Shown: positions 24,320 through 34,980 of the stretch, in pieces
Layout of the letters: every line of letters begins with the position of its first letter
Numbering within the stretch: position 1 is the stretch's first letter
From: Symsagittifera roscoffensis
Lineage: Eukaryota; Xenacoelomorpha; Acoela; Convolutidae
Direction: 5' to 3'
Length of the DNA stretch: 60,000 nt
NCBI RefSeq assembly: GCF_963678635.1
Contig: NC_087068.1
Coordinates: forward strand, 3,350,001-3,410,000
The notes under the pieces: generated by a model
Seen by the model: only the letters and a program-made list of their open reading frames with translations
Database searches by the model: none
Told to the model about the DNA's origin: nothing
Position numbers and translations under genes: made by a program

Positions 24320-25400
24320 TGAAACTGAACTTATAAAAACCACTGATTGCCAGTTGGCAACCCCACCAGCTTAATGACGTGCATTATCGGTTGTGTACAA
24401 AAGAAGAAGCCCAAAGACTAAACAAATGAAAGCAAACTTCAAAAAATAAACATCAAAATATTTTCAGTTGACTTTGTTTCTTGATTTAGTTAGCAAACAA
24501 ATAAATTACCAAGCACGCATTGCAAATAATTTGATATAGCTTTTATAAATTAAGATTTTTCAAGGCAGCAATTCAAAAAAAAATTGATGTGAAAAGAAAT
24601 CGCACAAAGAAGGATCAACACGATTCAAAAAATTTATTAAAGCAGGTTATTCAAAATACAAAACACTAATAATTGAATTTGTTGGAACTTTGATGACGTG
24701 AACAGATTTGCAATACGTTTTTTTGAGTATTCACTTCATGTTATGAAGATTTGACAGACTTCATGCTGTTTTGGTAACTTGAACAGGATTGCAAAATCTA
24801 TTACGCAAGTTGTTGAAAAACCTACACAATGAAGTTGTCTCGAATTCAATAACTGACATCGTTAAAAGCTAGCTAGTCAAAGAATGATCTTAATACGAGT
24901 TCGTCGATGATTAAGCTAGCTTTAGGTTTAGATGCTCCTATGAAAATCCGGATTTGCTTATAGAACAGTCAGCGAAAAAACTTTTAAAATCAAAATTTAC
25001 CGTTTATGATGTTTTACAAAGACAAATATCAAGAACTTGTTTTCAACAAAAAAACCAATGAGCCGCCTCAAGAAAACAAACGTAACTGATAATGATCAAA
25101 TTATCCAAAGTTTGAAAATAAGTCGCTGAAAACATAAGCCACTACCAGCAGTTAACTTCAGGTTTCCATGTTTATGATTCTGTGTCGTATTCAAAAAAGC
25201 CTCACTAATAATTTTGACGTTAGAGCAAAACGAAAAACGGGTGTCTAATGTAAATTGTGTTCAAACTTTGAGTAGAGGCGTGTTGTATCTTCGTGAGGTA
25301 ATTATTGATACTTAGAAAAAGCAAAAAAATGAAACCTGGTCATGAGAAAAATCTGAAACAACCATAATCGACCATAACTCAAAATCAGAGGGATGAAAAT
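24320..25400. other. Intronic, AT-rich, no gene seen
   Basis: No recognisable domain or repeat structure beyond short A/T runs. This lies inside the proposed last intron of the PRDM9-like gene. Confidence 0.35.
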
Positions 25401-25409
25401 TTCACATTA

Positions 25410-25870
25410 TGGGGTTGTTTTTCATTTCGACTGTATCAATAGTTTCTATTCTACAATGAACACCAGTAATAAACAGAAAAAAATCACTCAATTTTCTGCT
25501 CCCTAGTGTGGACAGGCTTAACCCCCCACCCCCTCCAAAAACGACGTTTGTTTTTTCATAAAGAAAATGCCGCGCCCCATACTGCAATTGTGACAAAAAA
25601 TATTTACGAGAAGATTTTTCGAATAGCCCCCTATAGCCCTGACCTAAACCCTATTGAAAAGGTTTGGTAAAGGTTCAAGAAAAACTGGCTTTACATCCAC
25701 CAGAACTGCAGATACAACCCAAAGATTTCGAAAACAATGGTTTTCTTTGATAGAAAAGTACGCAGAAAATCTTGCCCTAAGTGTGCCTAGCAGACTTCGG
25801 AGTGCGATTACCCGCCGTGGTTACAGGTTCCGAGCTAAAATTCTGCTTTATAAAAAAAAATCTGCTATAT
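25410..25870 (+). pseudogene. Tc1/mariner transposase relic (C-terminal half)
   Basis: In one frame from about 25561 the sequence reads ENAAPHTAIVTKNIYEKIF then RIAPYSPDLNPIEKVW followed by a TAA at 25669-25671. These are the second catalytic block (DN in active elements, EN here) and the SPDLNPIE block carrying the third acidic residue of the DD(E/D) triad. After a frameshift, WFSLIEKYAENLALSVPSRL and RSAITRRGYRF (about 25740-25840) match the C-terminal SMPRR..VI..KG region. Upstream, MIWGCFS-like traces appear at about 25410-25430. No terminal repeats were found, and it is inactive. Confidence 0.75.
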
Positions 25871-25879
25871 AAACGTTCG

Positions 25880-26100
25880 TCGTTTAATTCTTTTTTTTTT
25901 CGTGAATGTCTAGACAATTGGCCTTTTTAACTAATTCTGACGCCTTAATTAATTCATTTTTTTCGTGACTATCTAGACAATTACTATTTTAAATTAATTT
26001 TAACGCAAACAGTCCAAACTTTTGCAAGCAACCTGTTTATCTGATTTTGCCAGCAACCTGTTTGTCTGATTTTTTTAAAAGCAAGAAACTGTTAGCGATG
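25880..26100. repeat. Short direct repeats
   Basis: TTTTTTTCGTGAnnnTCTAGACAATT occurs twice about 70 bp apart (25897 and 25960), and GCAACCTGTTTATCTGATTT is tandemly duplicated at 26023-26070. They look like replication slippage next to the transposase relic. Confidence 0.55.
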
Positions 26101-26209
26101 AATATTTTTGTATGTCGAGCTTTTCAGAAAATGAAACTTTAATTATCCAAATTATTATTTCAATAAATTCAAGTTGTTGATAAAAACAACATTTTTCCAG
26201 AAAAAAGTC

Positions 26210-26650
26210 GAACTAAACAAAGATAGCAGGTTACTGTGCAAGTAGCACAGAATGTTCCGACCATAATCTATAGAAAAACTCGGGTTAGAACATTTTTCTT
26301 CCAAATAAGTGTAGTGTTTTCTAGCTCTGCTTGCTTAAAATTAAATGTTAACGTCTTCAATTAGGCATAATTAAGCTGTTGTAAGCCTGCTCGCTTACTT
26401 TATTCGCTCGGACGAAAAATCAAAACTTTCAAACCGGTTTTTCTCGACACTGGGAATTTTTTAATGTGGTTCGAATCACGACTGAAAGCGCTTTAATATG
26501 ATATATCACTCACCCCAGTCCGATGATTATTTATGATACCTGATTTTGCGTGAAAAATACAAAGAAAAAAACTAAAACACACCCGAATACTAAATTCCTC
26601 CCCATTTTCAATGGTCGGAACATTAACAAAATATTTGAGTGCCTTGATAG
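26210..26650. repeat. Interspersed repeat, partial copy (related at 34400-34980, 35490-35590)
   Basis: GTAGCACAGAATGTTCCGACCATA at about 26243 recurs at about 34852 and, inverted, at about 1475. GAATCACGACTGAA followed by TCAATATGATATATC-like sequence recurs at 26472 and 34411. ATAAGCTnnnGTAAGCCTGCT recurs at 26366 and 35512, and CACCCGAATACnAA at 26579 and 35546. These are fragments of one dispersed non-coding family. Confidence 0.6.
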
Positions 26651-28816
26651 TTGTGAACAATTGGCACAAAAATACGGTGGAGCACGCGTTTCAAAGCATA
26701 ACACGAACAAACAAATCGAAAAGATTTTGAATTTATCTTTTTAAAGAATAAAGGTATAAAATAACGACTGGGGTTAAGAAAACTTTAAAGGAATTTTCAA
26801 AAATCTTATTTCTCAGCAAGCTTTCCAGAGAATGCATTCAGTTGATTTTATCCACTTCAACTGCTTCACAAAAAAAAATAAGAATCTACTCCAAGAAAAC
26901 AGTTTTGAAACTTTTCGAGCGGCTTAATAGTAGCTTGAGGAGGCGGTTTAAAAAAAATGAGTTTGCCCTGAACCTAAAAAGCAAAAAACTATTCAAGCAA
27001 GGACGTTTAATCTACTGCAAGAAAGTTCTTGAAGCTTTTAATGGTTCAAAACATTTCAGTTTTTGAAGTAAATTATTTGAATGACTCGTTTTATAACATG
27101 AAACATTTCGCTTGACAGCCATAAACTTATCACTTATAACATTGAAAAAGGAAAAATTTCACTTGTTTCTACTGTTGAAGTGTCTTAAAACAAGTAGTTT
27201 ATATGAAATATTTCGTGAACTTGAAACTGTTTGATATTTTTAGGTGTTTTGTAAAGCAAAATGTTAGAAGCAAGCTATTAGAATAAAAAAGCAAAGAACA
27301 AAACATCTAGACATTTCCATTTGTTTTCGATAGCTTGAAGTAAAGCGTAAACAGTTTCAGTTTTGCAAGCAACCTTTTCTAAATGATGAACTTTTTTTCA
27401 ATTTTCTTTTGCTAGCTTCGAAAACTTCAGAACAAATCGAGCCAGTCACTCAAGCAAAAATGTTAATTTTCAAATCATTTGAAAGCAAGATGCGTTGAGC
27501 AAAAATATATATTTTTAAGCGAGCTCTTCGAAGAGCGCAAAATAACTTTTAAAATTACTTTAATAGCTTGAAGATGTTCGCAAAAATAGAATTTTTTTCA
27601 GGTAAGAAAGTTAAACTAACAAAATGAAAGCATTTGAAGTACCTTGATAGTTGTCAACCAATTGCAAAAACATACACGAGTTCAAATTGATTTTGTGACC
27701 AGCTTTTTAATGAGGGTGTAAAAGAACTCATGGTGTTGAGAGAGCTTAAATGGCATCATCTTTTACAGAAATCGATTTTTATCAGTTTGAATTATTTCTC
27801 GAAAAAAATCTACTCAAAGACAAAAGCATTGAAACTTTTCAAGTGGCTTGATAGTTTGAAGCGGTTTACAGAAAATAAGTTAATCGTGAAACCTTATCAA
27901 CTTGAAACCTTATCAACTATCAAGCCACCATTTTATAAATTGAGCGTGCAATCTTCGATGAATTATAGACCTAAGTAATCAAAAATTCTCATATATTTCG
28001 AAACTTAACTACAATGGGTTTTCATTTTCACTATACTTGCAAGAAAAAGAAACGCCTCATTTTCACTAATCCTTTACATTTGACCCAATTCTGATGACAT
28101 AATGAGTTGAAATGCTGCATGGTGAACAAATTAACAACTCAAAATACAACTTTTTCATAATGTTCATCAAAAAATCACGCATTTAGCCATGATATCTTGC
28201 AAAGCACAGTGATATCTTGCAAATCCGCGGGAAGTGTAATGGAGCCAAGGAAAGATTTGACGTGCCCGACTAGAATGCGACGGTTTTCCTAGTACCTAGT
28301 TGGAGCACTTAGTTTCAAAAATTTTTTTTTTCTTATTTACTGGGATATTTACCATGATGTAAGAAAAACTGAGCAACAATAGCAAGATATACCAGCCAAA
28401 TAGTTGCACCATCAATTAACTTGAGCGCCTTAATTAGTAATACAATATTGCATCTTTAGTTTATTAGTTTTTTGATATTGTTTTTATATGATCAAATACT
28501 TGAAAAGTGGTTTCTGATGACAATATCAACAGTTATAGATTAATTATCTTCGTCGACCTCAGAAAGATATTGCAAACTACTTGACATTCAATATAATTCA
28601 TTCTGCCTTAACCTAAATAAAGCTTTTTTAAGTTGAAATTCATCTGAAGCATCTGGAATATTCATGCTTTTAGCTTAAACATTGTCCCCAGCGACTTTCT
28701 GTAACATTTTCCCCAATTCTCTTGAATCGCATGTCTGTAAATTGAATTAAAAATCAAACTCTTAAAAACAGCTAACAAACATCTCTTTCATAACTGCCAC
28801 TTCGATCGCTTCAACT
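26650..28816. other. Intronic AT-rich DNA with loosely repeated phrases
   Basis: A phrase of the type GAAACTTTTCnAGnGGCTTGATAG recurs (26640, 26906, 27640, 27832), suggesting an old tandem array. CTTGAAACCTTATCAACT is directly duplicated at 27886-27920. No coding content. Confidence 0.4.
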
Positions 28817-28825
28817 CTTTTTAAC
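28817..28825. repeat. Left 9-bp target-site duplication of the MULE
   Basis: CTTTTTAAC, identical to 31007-31015 on the other side of the element. Nine base pairs is the usual MULE duplication length. Confidence 0.88.
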
Positions 28826-28960
28826 GGTATCAGGACTATTTGCCCCAAGTCAATTGGCCCTATGCCAACTTGTCCTATACTAACTTGCCCTACATGGCAA
28901 CTTGTCCTATGCCAACTTGCCCCACATGACATTTTGTCCTATGCCGCTTTATCCCATACT
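28826..28960. repeat. Left terminal inverted repeat of the MULE
   Basis: About seven copies of a 15-20-bp subrepeat centred on ACTTGYCC (for instance CCAACTTGTCCTAT, CTAACTTGCCCTAC, GCAACTTGTCCTATG). Tandem-repeat-bearing ends are a known MULE trait. Confidence 0.8.
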
Positions 28961-29148
28961 TAACACTTTTACTTGATTCATTGATGTTCAAGTTGAAGAC
29001 CAGCAAGTGCTAATGTACACTGGACTCGTTTCGAGATAACAAAAGACTCTAATCGAAAATATTCGAAGCTGAGCCTAAAAAACCATAATTTTTGGTAATT
29101 ACACGCCAAACTTTGACAATAATCCACAATTAGCGCCTTTGAAACAAA

Positions 29149-30312
29149 ATGAAACACAGCTATTCTTTCATTTTGCTTCATTGTTTACCATTTCAACGAA
29201 ACAAAGGAACGCTAATTATTTACGGACACGATTTCACAAAAAAGCAGACGACAAAAGCTAATGAGCACTGGAGATGCGCAAGATACAGTTCACACAAATG
29301 CCGCATGCTCGCCGTCACAGCAGGAGATGAACTCGTCTCAACAAAAAATGAGCACGGCCACGATGTTACACCTGGGAAAATTGAGGCAAACCAGATCATG
29401 CATCAAATAAAAAAAGAGGCCAGGCAGCAAATTGTACCTGTTAATAGTAGTATAATTGCTACTTGTCTCCAGGAAGTAACTGATGAGAAAGCTGTTCAAT
29501 TATCCTTGCCCAGTCGTGCAGCAATAAACAGAACTCTTAACCGTCAGAAACAGAACTTGGTCCCGTCCTTGCCAATCATTAAAGACAGGCATTTCATAAT
29601 TCCGAAGGAATATTCTGTCTCTGATAACGCGCAACCATCGAGGATCCTTCTAGATTTTGAACGAGCTGCCGTAAACGCTTTTACAAGTGCGTTTCCAGAA
29701 TCTTCAATCAAAGGCTGTTACTTTCATCTCTGCCAGGCCTTTTTACGCAAAATTAACGAGCTAGGCTTAAAGAAAGCCTATGAAAACAACTGCGAGCTAA
29801 GCTTGGCACTGCGTTTAATACCCGCTCTCAGTTTTGTTCCAACTGATTTAGTGGAACAATCGTTCGAGAGCGTCATTGAGGAGATTGAGCATGTGGCGGA
29901 CAGATTAGATCTTGCGCAAAGCCTGTCAGATAAAATTGACGAACTGGCCTCATACTTTCAGAGAAGTTATATAAAGGGCGAAACAATAGGGCAAAACAGC
30001 AGGCAACCGTTATTCCCTATGAGTCTTTGGAACCATTCCCAAGAAGCAGCGGAAGGCTTGATACGAACGACAAACGCCGTTGAAGGTTGGCATCTTGGAG
30101 TGACAGCCTTATTTCAAGGGAGCCACCCAAGCCTCTACACTTTCTTGAATAAGATTCAAATGGACTCAGCAAACCAGAAGTTCGACATTTTGAAGGCTAT
30201 GGGGGAACACAGAATCAAGGCCGGAAGAAATATCGGGACATTCATGAAAAAATCAAAAACATTTCTAGTAATTTCAACAAAGACCATGTTGTTGACTATT
30301 TATATGCACTAG
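29149..30312 (+). pseudogene. FLYWCH-MULE transposase, internally deleted (387 codons open)
   Basis: Residues about 18-75 form a FLYWCH zinc-binding domain: KGTLIIYGHDF, HWRCARY, HKCRMLA and EHGHDV supply the Cys/Cys/His-x-His ligands. After a linker (SRAAINRTLNRQKQNLVP) the frame enters the MULE catalytic region at RILLDFERAAVNAF, then GCYFHLCQAFLRKI and TTNAVEGWHLGVTALF. DFERA holds one catalytic Asp, and the Glu of NAVEGWH is the expected region of the last acidic residue. Between KEYSVSDN and AQPSRILLDF (about 29625-29640) roughly 100 residues that carry the first catalytic Asp are missing without loss of frame. The protein could be stable and bind DNA, but should not be able to transpose. 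The ATG at 29149 may not be the original start. Confidence 0.8.
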
Positions 30313-30876
30313 CTCATTTAACTCTTTCGTAATTTTTAAATTGTCGGCATAATTTCCACTTAATTGTCGGCATTTTCTTGCATTTTTAATTGATTTTTAA
30401 AAAATCACCACTTTTTTAACTTATAGCCATCGTACAGGGTCCAAATTTTGAGAGATGATAAAGGCCAATACTGCAATAATTTTGCTCTTTCCCTCACCCC
30501 ACCCCCTAATCTGGTTAACTCAGTATAGGGGGGTTTAAGGGGCGAGGCAGTACATGCGGTTTTCCATTTCATTGATTTCATACTAAAATTTTTTGACTTC
30601 TTTAAGTTTTGAACTCTTCGACTTCTTGATTAAGAATGTTGTGCACTATTAACTATGCTATAGAAGCTTACAAAATCAGCAATCAATCTTTTGAAATATT
30701 TAACTCGACATGAAAGTTGCATTGAAATTTTGCCGCTTTCATTTTGTTCATGCATGCTTTGAACTCATTTTGATTCAGCGCATGTTTAAATGATTCCGCA
30801 TTTTGTTTCAAGCTTAATTGTTCAACAAAAAAGTCTTTCATCTTTATGCCGACATTATGTACTACGAGGATATCAA

Positions 30877-31006
30877 AGAATATGGGGCAAGTTTCATTTT
30901 TTATTATATGGGACAAGATGGCATTGGACAAGTTGTCATCTGGGGCAAGTTGGAATCGGGCAAGTTGGGCTGGGACAAGTTGACTTGGGGCAAAATGACA
31001 TGTAAC
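30877..31006. repeat. Right terminal inverted repeat of the MULE
   Basis: Read on the minus strand it starts GGTTACATGTCATTTTGCCC and continues with ACTTGTCC/ACTTGCCC subrepeats like the left end. The subrepeats are not aligned one for one with those of the left end, so they have shifted since the ends arose. Confidence 0.8.
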
Positions 31007-31045
31007 CTTTTTAACTGGATTAGGCAGACTATGAAAAGAACTTAC

Positions 31046-31488
31046 TAGAGCTCTGCGAGCAACTTTGCGCTGCTGTTGATGCCTCCGTTATTTTCTTAGC
31101 AGGTATTTTGATTCTGTACTTTTCTACAGGTCTTTTTATGTGCTTTGCACAGAGGCAAGGCCTTCCAAATACTTCGGGTTCGATTTTGTCAAACTCTTTT
31201 TTGCAGCTTACTTTGCCTGTGCCTTGTGTCTGGTGTTTCATTCGGTAAAACAAGCAACTGTAACACATTTCACATCCCTCGCATTTGTAAACGCCCGCGG
31301 GTAATTCCTGTGGTTCACCCTCCTCCCCGTCATCTTCACAACCCAACATCAAGGCGTAGTCATCTCCGTACCAAATTAACAACTCGTATCCCGGTCTGAT
31401 ATCTTTGTAAGTTACATAGTAAACTTCGTGATTGATGCGGACAGCTCGCAAGTTTGTTTCACTGTGGCGTCTAGCGTTATTCACATAC
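31046..31488 (-). CDS. PRDM9-like gene, exon 4: second half of PR/SET domain
   Basis: Acceptor CTCTTTTAG|GTATGTG (AG 31490-31489) and donor CTA|GTAAGTTC (GT 31045-31044). After the splice the text reads RYVNNARRHSETNLRAVRIN, then VYYVTYKDIRPGYELLIWYGDDYA, matching the second half of PRDM9 SET; the Tyr in WYGD and the one preceding KDIRPG correspond to the catalytic-pocket tyrosines. This predicts histone H3 lysine methylation in the nucleus. YKCEGCEMCYSCLFYRMKH follows at the place of the lone finger in PRDM9, but the second zinc His is missing. Then comes a basic Cys-containing linker (FGRPCLCAKHIKRPVEKYR) and a Ser-rich end. If the donor is not used, the frame stops a few codons later at 31029-31031. 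Confidence 0.85.
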
Positions 31489-31628
31489 CTAAAAGAGGCC
31501 AATCAGTTGAAAAAAAAATTACAACTAAATTTTCAAAATCAGAACCAGCGTTGCCTAATATTATCTGACAAAAATTGTTGCAAAACTGGAAGTTTATTAC
31601 GCTTGAGCATCAACGATAATCAACACAC
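31489..31628 (-). other. 140-bp intron interrupting the PR/SET domain
   Basis: The donor GCG|GTGTGTTG lies immediately after NWM(R) and the acceptor is TTTTAG|GTATG. Joining restores NWMRYVNNAR, the continuous motif seen in PRDM9 proteins. Without splicing the first half ends at CVDYR followed by a stop. Confidence 0.85.
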
Positions 31629-32007
31629 CGCATCCAATTAGCAAACGAAGTATCTCTAGCATCCATAAACCCCATCGCAACATCCCACGCATAATCTCCA
31701 TCCCTTGACTCCCATCGCTGATCCATATCATTACGCAGTCTCCCTTCATAGGGCCCAAACACAGTTCCCTTTTTGAGAAATACATTCGAGTATACGCCAA
31801 GTCCCGCATTTTTAATACCACTATTGCAAACAGATAGTTCACTAGGCGCTGTTAGCTTGGCTCTGTTTTGGACTGATTGAGGGACTTCCTTGTCTGGAAT
31901 GTAGTTTAGCTCTATTCTGTGTAGTTCGCATATACCATCGACAGTGAAGCCGTCGCAATCAACGCAATATTGGGGATTTCTTTTCTTCTGCTTGGTTTCC
32001 TTGGGTC
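31629..32007 (-). CDS. PRDM9-like gene, exon 3: pre-SET Cys motif and first half of PR/SET
   Basis: The acceptor TTATTTAG|GACCC (AG 32009-32008) opens a frame that reads PQYCVDCDGFTVDGICELH, the counterpart of the zinc-binding pre-SET Cys/His motif of PRDM9. It continues with SVCNSGIKNAGLGVYSNVF, GTVFGPYEGRL and TSFANWMR. GIxNAGLGV and GPYEG are the cofactor-binding and core motifs of PRDM7/9/11-type PR domains, and the Tyr of GPYEG is one of the catalytic tyrosines. The exon ends in phase 2 at 31629. The chain is uninterrupted and no key residue is missing, so this looks like a living gene rather than a relic. Confidence 0.87.
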
Positions 32008-32009
32008 CT

Positions 32010-32850
32010 AAATAAATAAACAGCCTTACAGCGTAAATAGGAAGACAATCAGAACGTTTAGAAATTATTGTTGATGACTAATGAATGCCCTTCAATTTCA
32101 GCTAAATTATCGTATGCTTTGATTAATAAATTCATTAATACAATGAGACAATTGTAAGCTCGCCATTTGGGTATAACAATATTTTATCGAAAAGAGCCGC
32201 ATTTTTAACCTGGTTTAAATAGGGCAATTAATTGAAGGTGTCTTTAACTTGAGGTCTTCACCTATTTTTAAAATTCGTGACAGTAGTCGATACCGACAGC
32301 GAATCAATATGGAAACAAAAACCCTGCGCTTGAACAAACAGAGTTCATAAACATCATTAAAAAACGCTGAGAATCAATAACCGAGCGGCAACGAAGGCGA
32401 CAAAAATTGAGTCGACATTCGTTAGGCCGAAAACCAAACTGTAGTGAAAAAAATTATAGCTATCAAATTTTAAAAGTGAAAATTTTAACAACCCATCCCT
32501 CTTTAAAAAATTCACATGGATTATAAGTTGACTAAGCCGATACAACATAAGCTGAACACGTTCAACCGAAAAAACATATTCAAAAACAGAGTTGAAATTT
32601 TCACAAACTACAGAACAACGCTCAATTATAGTAAAAAAAACTGTCTGAATAAAGAAAACTTGAGAAGCAACTCCTTAAAAAGCGTACCACATAATTGCTT
32701 TGTTAAAAAACAGAAAATCAACTGACACAAATTAGGAAGAAAAAAGCGCAAACTTCAATAAATATATTTGAAAAAACTAATTACTATCTATTAAGATCTA
32801 AAAGATAGTTTTATTTGAAACTTCGGGAATTTAAGCTTGTGAGTTTGTAC
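32010..32850. other. Intron 2 of the PRDM9-like gene, no feature seen
   Basis: AT-rich. The plus-strand frame at 32516-32725 is Asn/Lys-rich and looks like chance. Confidence 0.4.
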
Positions 32851-32869
32851 CTTTTGCACATAAAAAACA

Positions 32870-34020
32870 CAATAACTTTTTTGAGAATGTTTGTTAAATT
32901 TATCCCCCATACGCTATGTAAAGAACAAAGTGATCGATTTCGCATTAAGCTAAGTAATCAATAGACCAAATAGCATGCCTCAATCAATTTGGAACGACTT
33001 CTGAAGCGGAATGAATCTCCGCTTACGAATTAGCACGAAATATATCGCGCGTTAAATATCTATCCTAAATTGGCAACCTTTAAGCCCCCATAACTTAACA
33101 AAAAATGATCGCATGTAAAATATAATTTTAAATCTGAGCTGAGGACAGCAATAACCTTCGAATGATTTTTGAAAATTCCGTCAAAAATTGCTGAAGAAAA
33201 AGCATAAAACAGCAATACTTTTCCAATTAGTTTTAAAAACTCCGTCAAAAATTGCGAGAGAAAAAAACCACCCAGAGCACAAATGTTCCGTCACTTTCAT
33301 CGAAAGTCGGAACAATAAAGAGCATATTTCAAGAAAAACAAAATTTAGCAGATAGCATGCCATAAATAGGACTTTCTAATAAGTTTTCAAACATTTTATT
33401 TCAGTAGAGCTTTTTTTGCTACAACAGTGGCAAAAAAGCCTATTGAAAATTTTTATGGTTTGATCAGTGTTAAGAGTAACAAGACTGCTCGTATAAGGGC
33501 GAAGCCCTGAATATTCCCACTGCCTTTTGAGGTTTATGGAGCAGTTATAACAAAAAAAAATAAATGTAATAAAATAAAATGAAAAACTTTTTTTTACAAA
33601 ATTTGAATTTTTTTTTTAATGAAAAACATCTTCCCAGACGCCATATAGAGTACAAAAGGATAGATTTCGCTCCTTGTAACAACTCAATTATGGCAAATAA
33701 GCTTCTTTCAACCAATTTGGAACGATTTCTAAGACGGATTAAATATCCGCTTACGCGTTAATATAGCGCGAAATATTAATTGTCCCAAATTGGCCAAAAT
33801 GGCAATCTTTAAACCCCCATAACTTTACGGAAAATGGCCACATGTGAAATATCTTTTCAAATTTAAGCTCAGGGCAACAATAGCTTTCGAATGATATAAA
33901 AAATATTTGTCAAAAATGGCTAGTTAAAAAGTCAAAATTTGTCTGAAGAAAAAAAACCCACCCCGAGCACAAATATTCCGTTACTTTCGTATCGAAATTC
34001 GGAACAATAACATATTAACA
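32870..34020. repeat. Two copies of a dispersed ~500-bp repeat
   Basis: Segments near 32990-33310 and 33710-34010 share TCCGCTTACGnnTTA, CCCCCATAACTT, ATGTGAAATAT-like and ATTCCGTnACTTTC phrases in the same order, about 720 bp apart. The intervening AACAAGACTGCTCGTAT..GGTTTATGGAGCAG stretch (33478-33545) occurs again at 48117-48185, so the family is dispersed in the genome. Confidence 0.65.
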
Positions 34021-34140
34021 AAGAGGTCACGAGATTAATCGGCAAAACTTTAAACGTAACTATAGAAAAATTCTCGGCTTCTTGTAAACCCAATCTAAGG
34101 TAAACTGTATGAAACTCTGTGCTAAATTGGATTCGCAAAC

Positions 34141-34345
34141 CGATTAAATCTTCGTGAATTTCTTCCAGAAGCGAGTAGGGAATGGCATTGTCTCTACACG
34201 TCCGTCTGGGCCTTGATGTGGTCTCAACTGGAGTCATATCTTGATTAATTAATTCATTTAAGCTAAACTGTGCAACATCAAACTCGTCAAAACCCACGTT
34301 CTTTTTAGCTCTTCGCTTACTCATTCCTAGAGATCTTGATTTAGG
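34141..34345 (-). CDS. PRDM9-like gene, exon 2: basic segment before the SET domain
   Basis: An acceptor AAATTTCAG|CCT (AG 34347-34346) precedes an open frame with MSKRRAKKNVGFDEFD and, at its end, TTSRPRRTCRDNAIPYSLLE followed by EIHEDLI. A run of Arg residues, then a Tyr-Leu-Glu/acidic stretch just before the pre-SET Cys motif, is what PRDM9 has in its SSXRD-type segment. The donor ATCG|GTTTGC at 34140 is weak, but its phase 1 joins exon 3 exactly (Gly codon across the junction). Total length is 205 nt. Exon identity is inferred from position, phase and this resemblance. A small ORF of no relation cannot be excluded. Confidence 0.6.
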
Positions 34346-34980
34346 CTGAAATTTAAACTTCAAATTGATGTCTCGACACAGAAAAGTTAAGTAATTTTTT
34401 AGAGCAGTTGGAATCACGACTGAATAAGCTTCAATATGATATATCGATCGACTCTGATAAGTATTTGTGGTGTAGAACTTTGCGTAGAAAAGAAATTAGA
34501 ATAAAACTGTAACACTCCCGAAGACAAATTTCAGGAACATACAATATATATAGCGTCTGATCTCAAACTATTTCTTACATAAAAATTTTAATGTGCCGAA
34601 AAAATAGTCAACAATTTTAATCCCAAATTACAATTTTCACTTAACGCACTTCAATCGTGGAATTTTGCAACTTGTGACAATATTTATTGTCGAAGGTGTT
34701 AAATATTAAAAAAACTATCTCTTATAGTGTATCGCTTACTTATTACACAGATATGTAACTCTCCTCTGAAGAGCTGTTCTTTACTTCCCTTTCTCAAACG
34801 CAAAAGCAACCGATTATCCAAATAAAAACAAGGATAGCTGGTTACTGTGGAAGTAGCACAGAATGTTCCGACCATAGTCATTGGAAAATTAAAGTCGTTT
34901 TTTTTCTGCGTGGTGTGATAAAAAAAGATCCGAACGAAAAAAAACGGAACTTGGCCATATTCAACAGTCATAGGAAATTA

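Larger units (their letters stand above)
28826..31006. mobile_element. MULE transposon, 2181 bp, complete ends
   Basis: Both ends start with GGT and share CCCCAAGTCAA about 20 bp in. Each terminal repeat (about 28826-28960 and 30877-31006, inverted) is built of short subrepeats around AACTTGTCC/AACTTGCCC. The element is flanked by identical 9-bp repeats CTTTTTAAC. One transposase-related frame sits in the middle. Because the target duplications are still perfect, insertion is fairly recent compared with the other elements here. It lies in the last intron of the PRDM9-like gene, in the opposite orientation. Confidence 0.88.

Noticed and set aside
31145-31399. Plus-strand 84-codon frame over the SET exon
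   Set aside because: Antisense shadow of PRDM9-like exon 4, which has clear homology on the minus strand.
31597-31842. Minus-strand 81-codon frame over exon 3
   Set aside because: Wrong frame; the true frame gives the SET motifs.
34699-34971. 90-codon minus-strand frame upstream of PRDM9-like exon 2
   Set aside because: Made of the dispersed repeat that also occurs at 26.2 kb; not a conserved exon.
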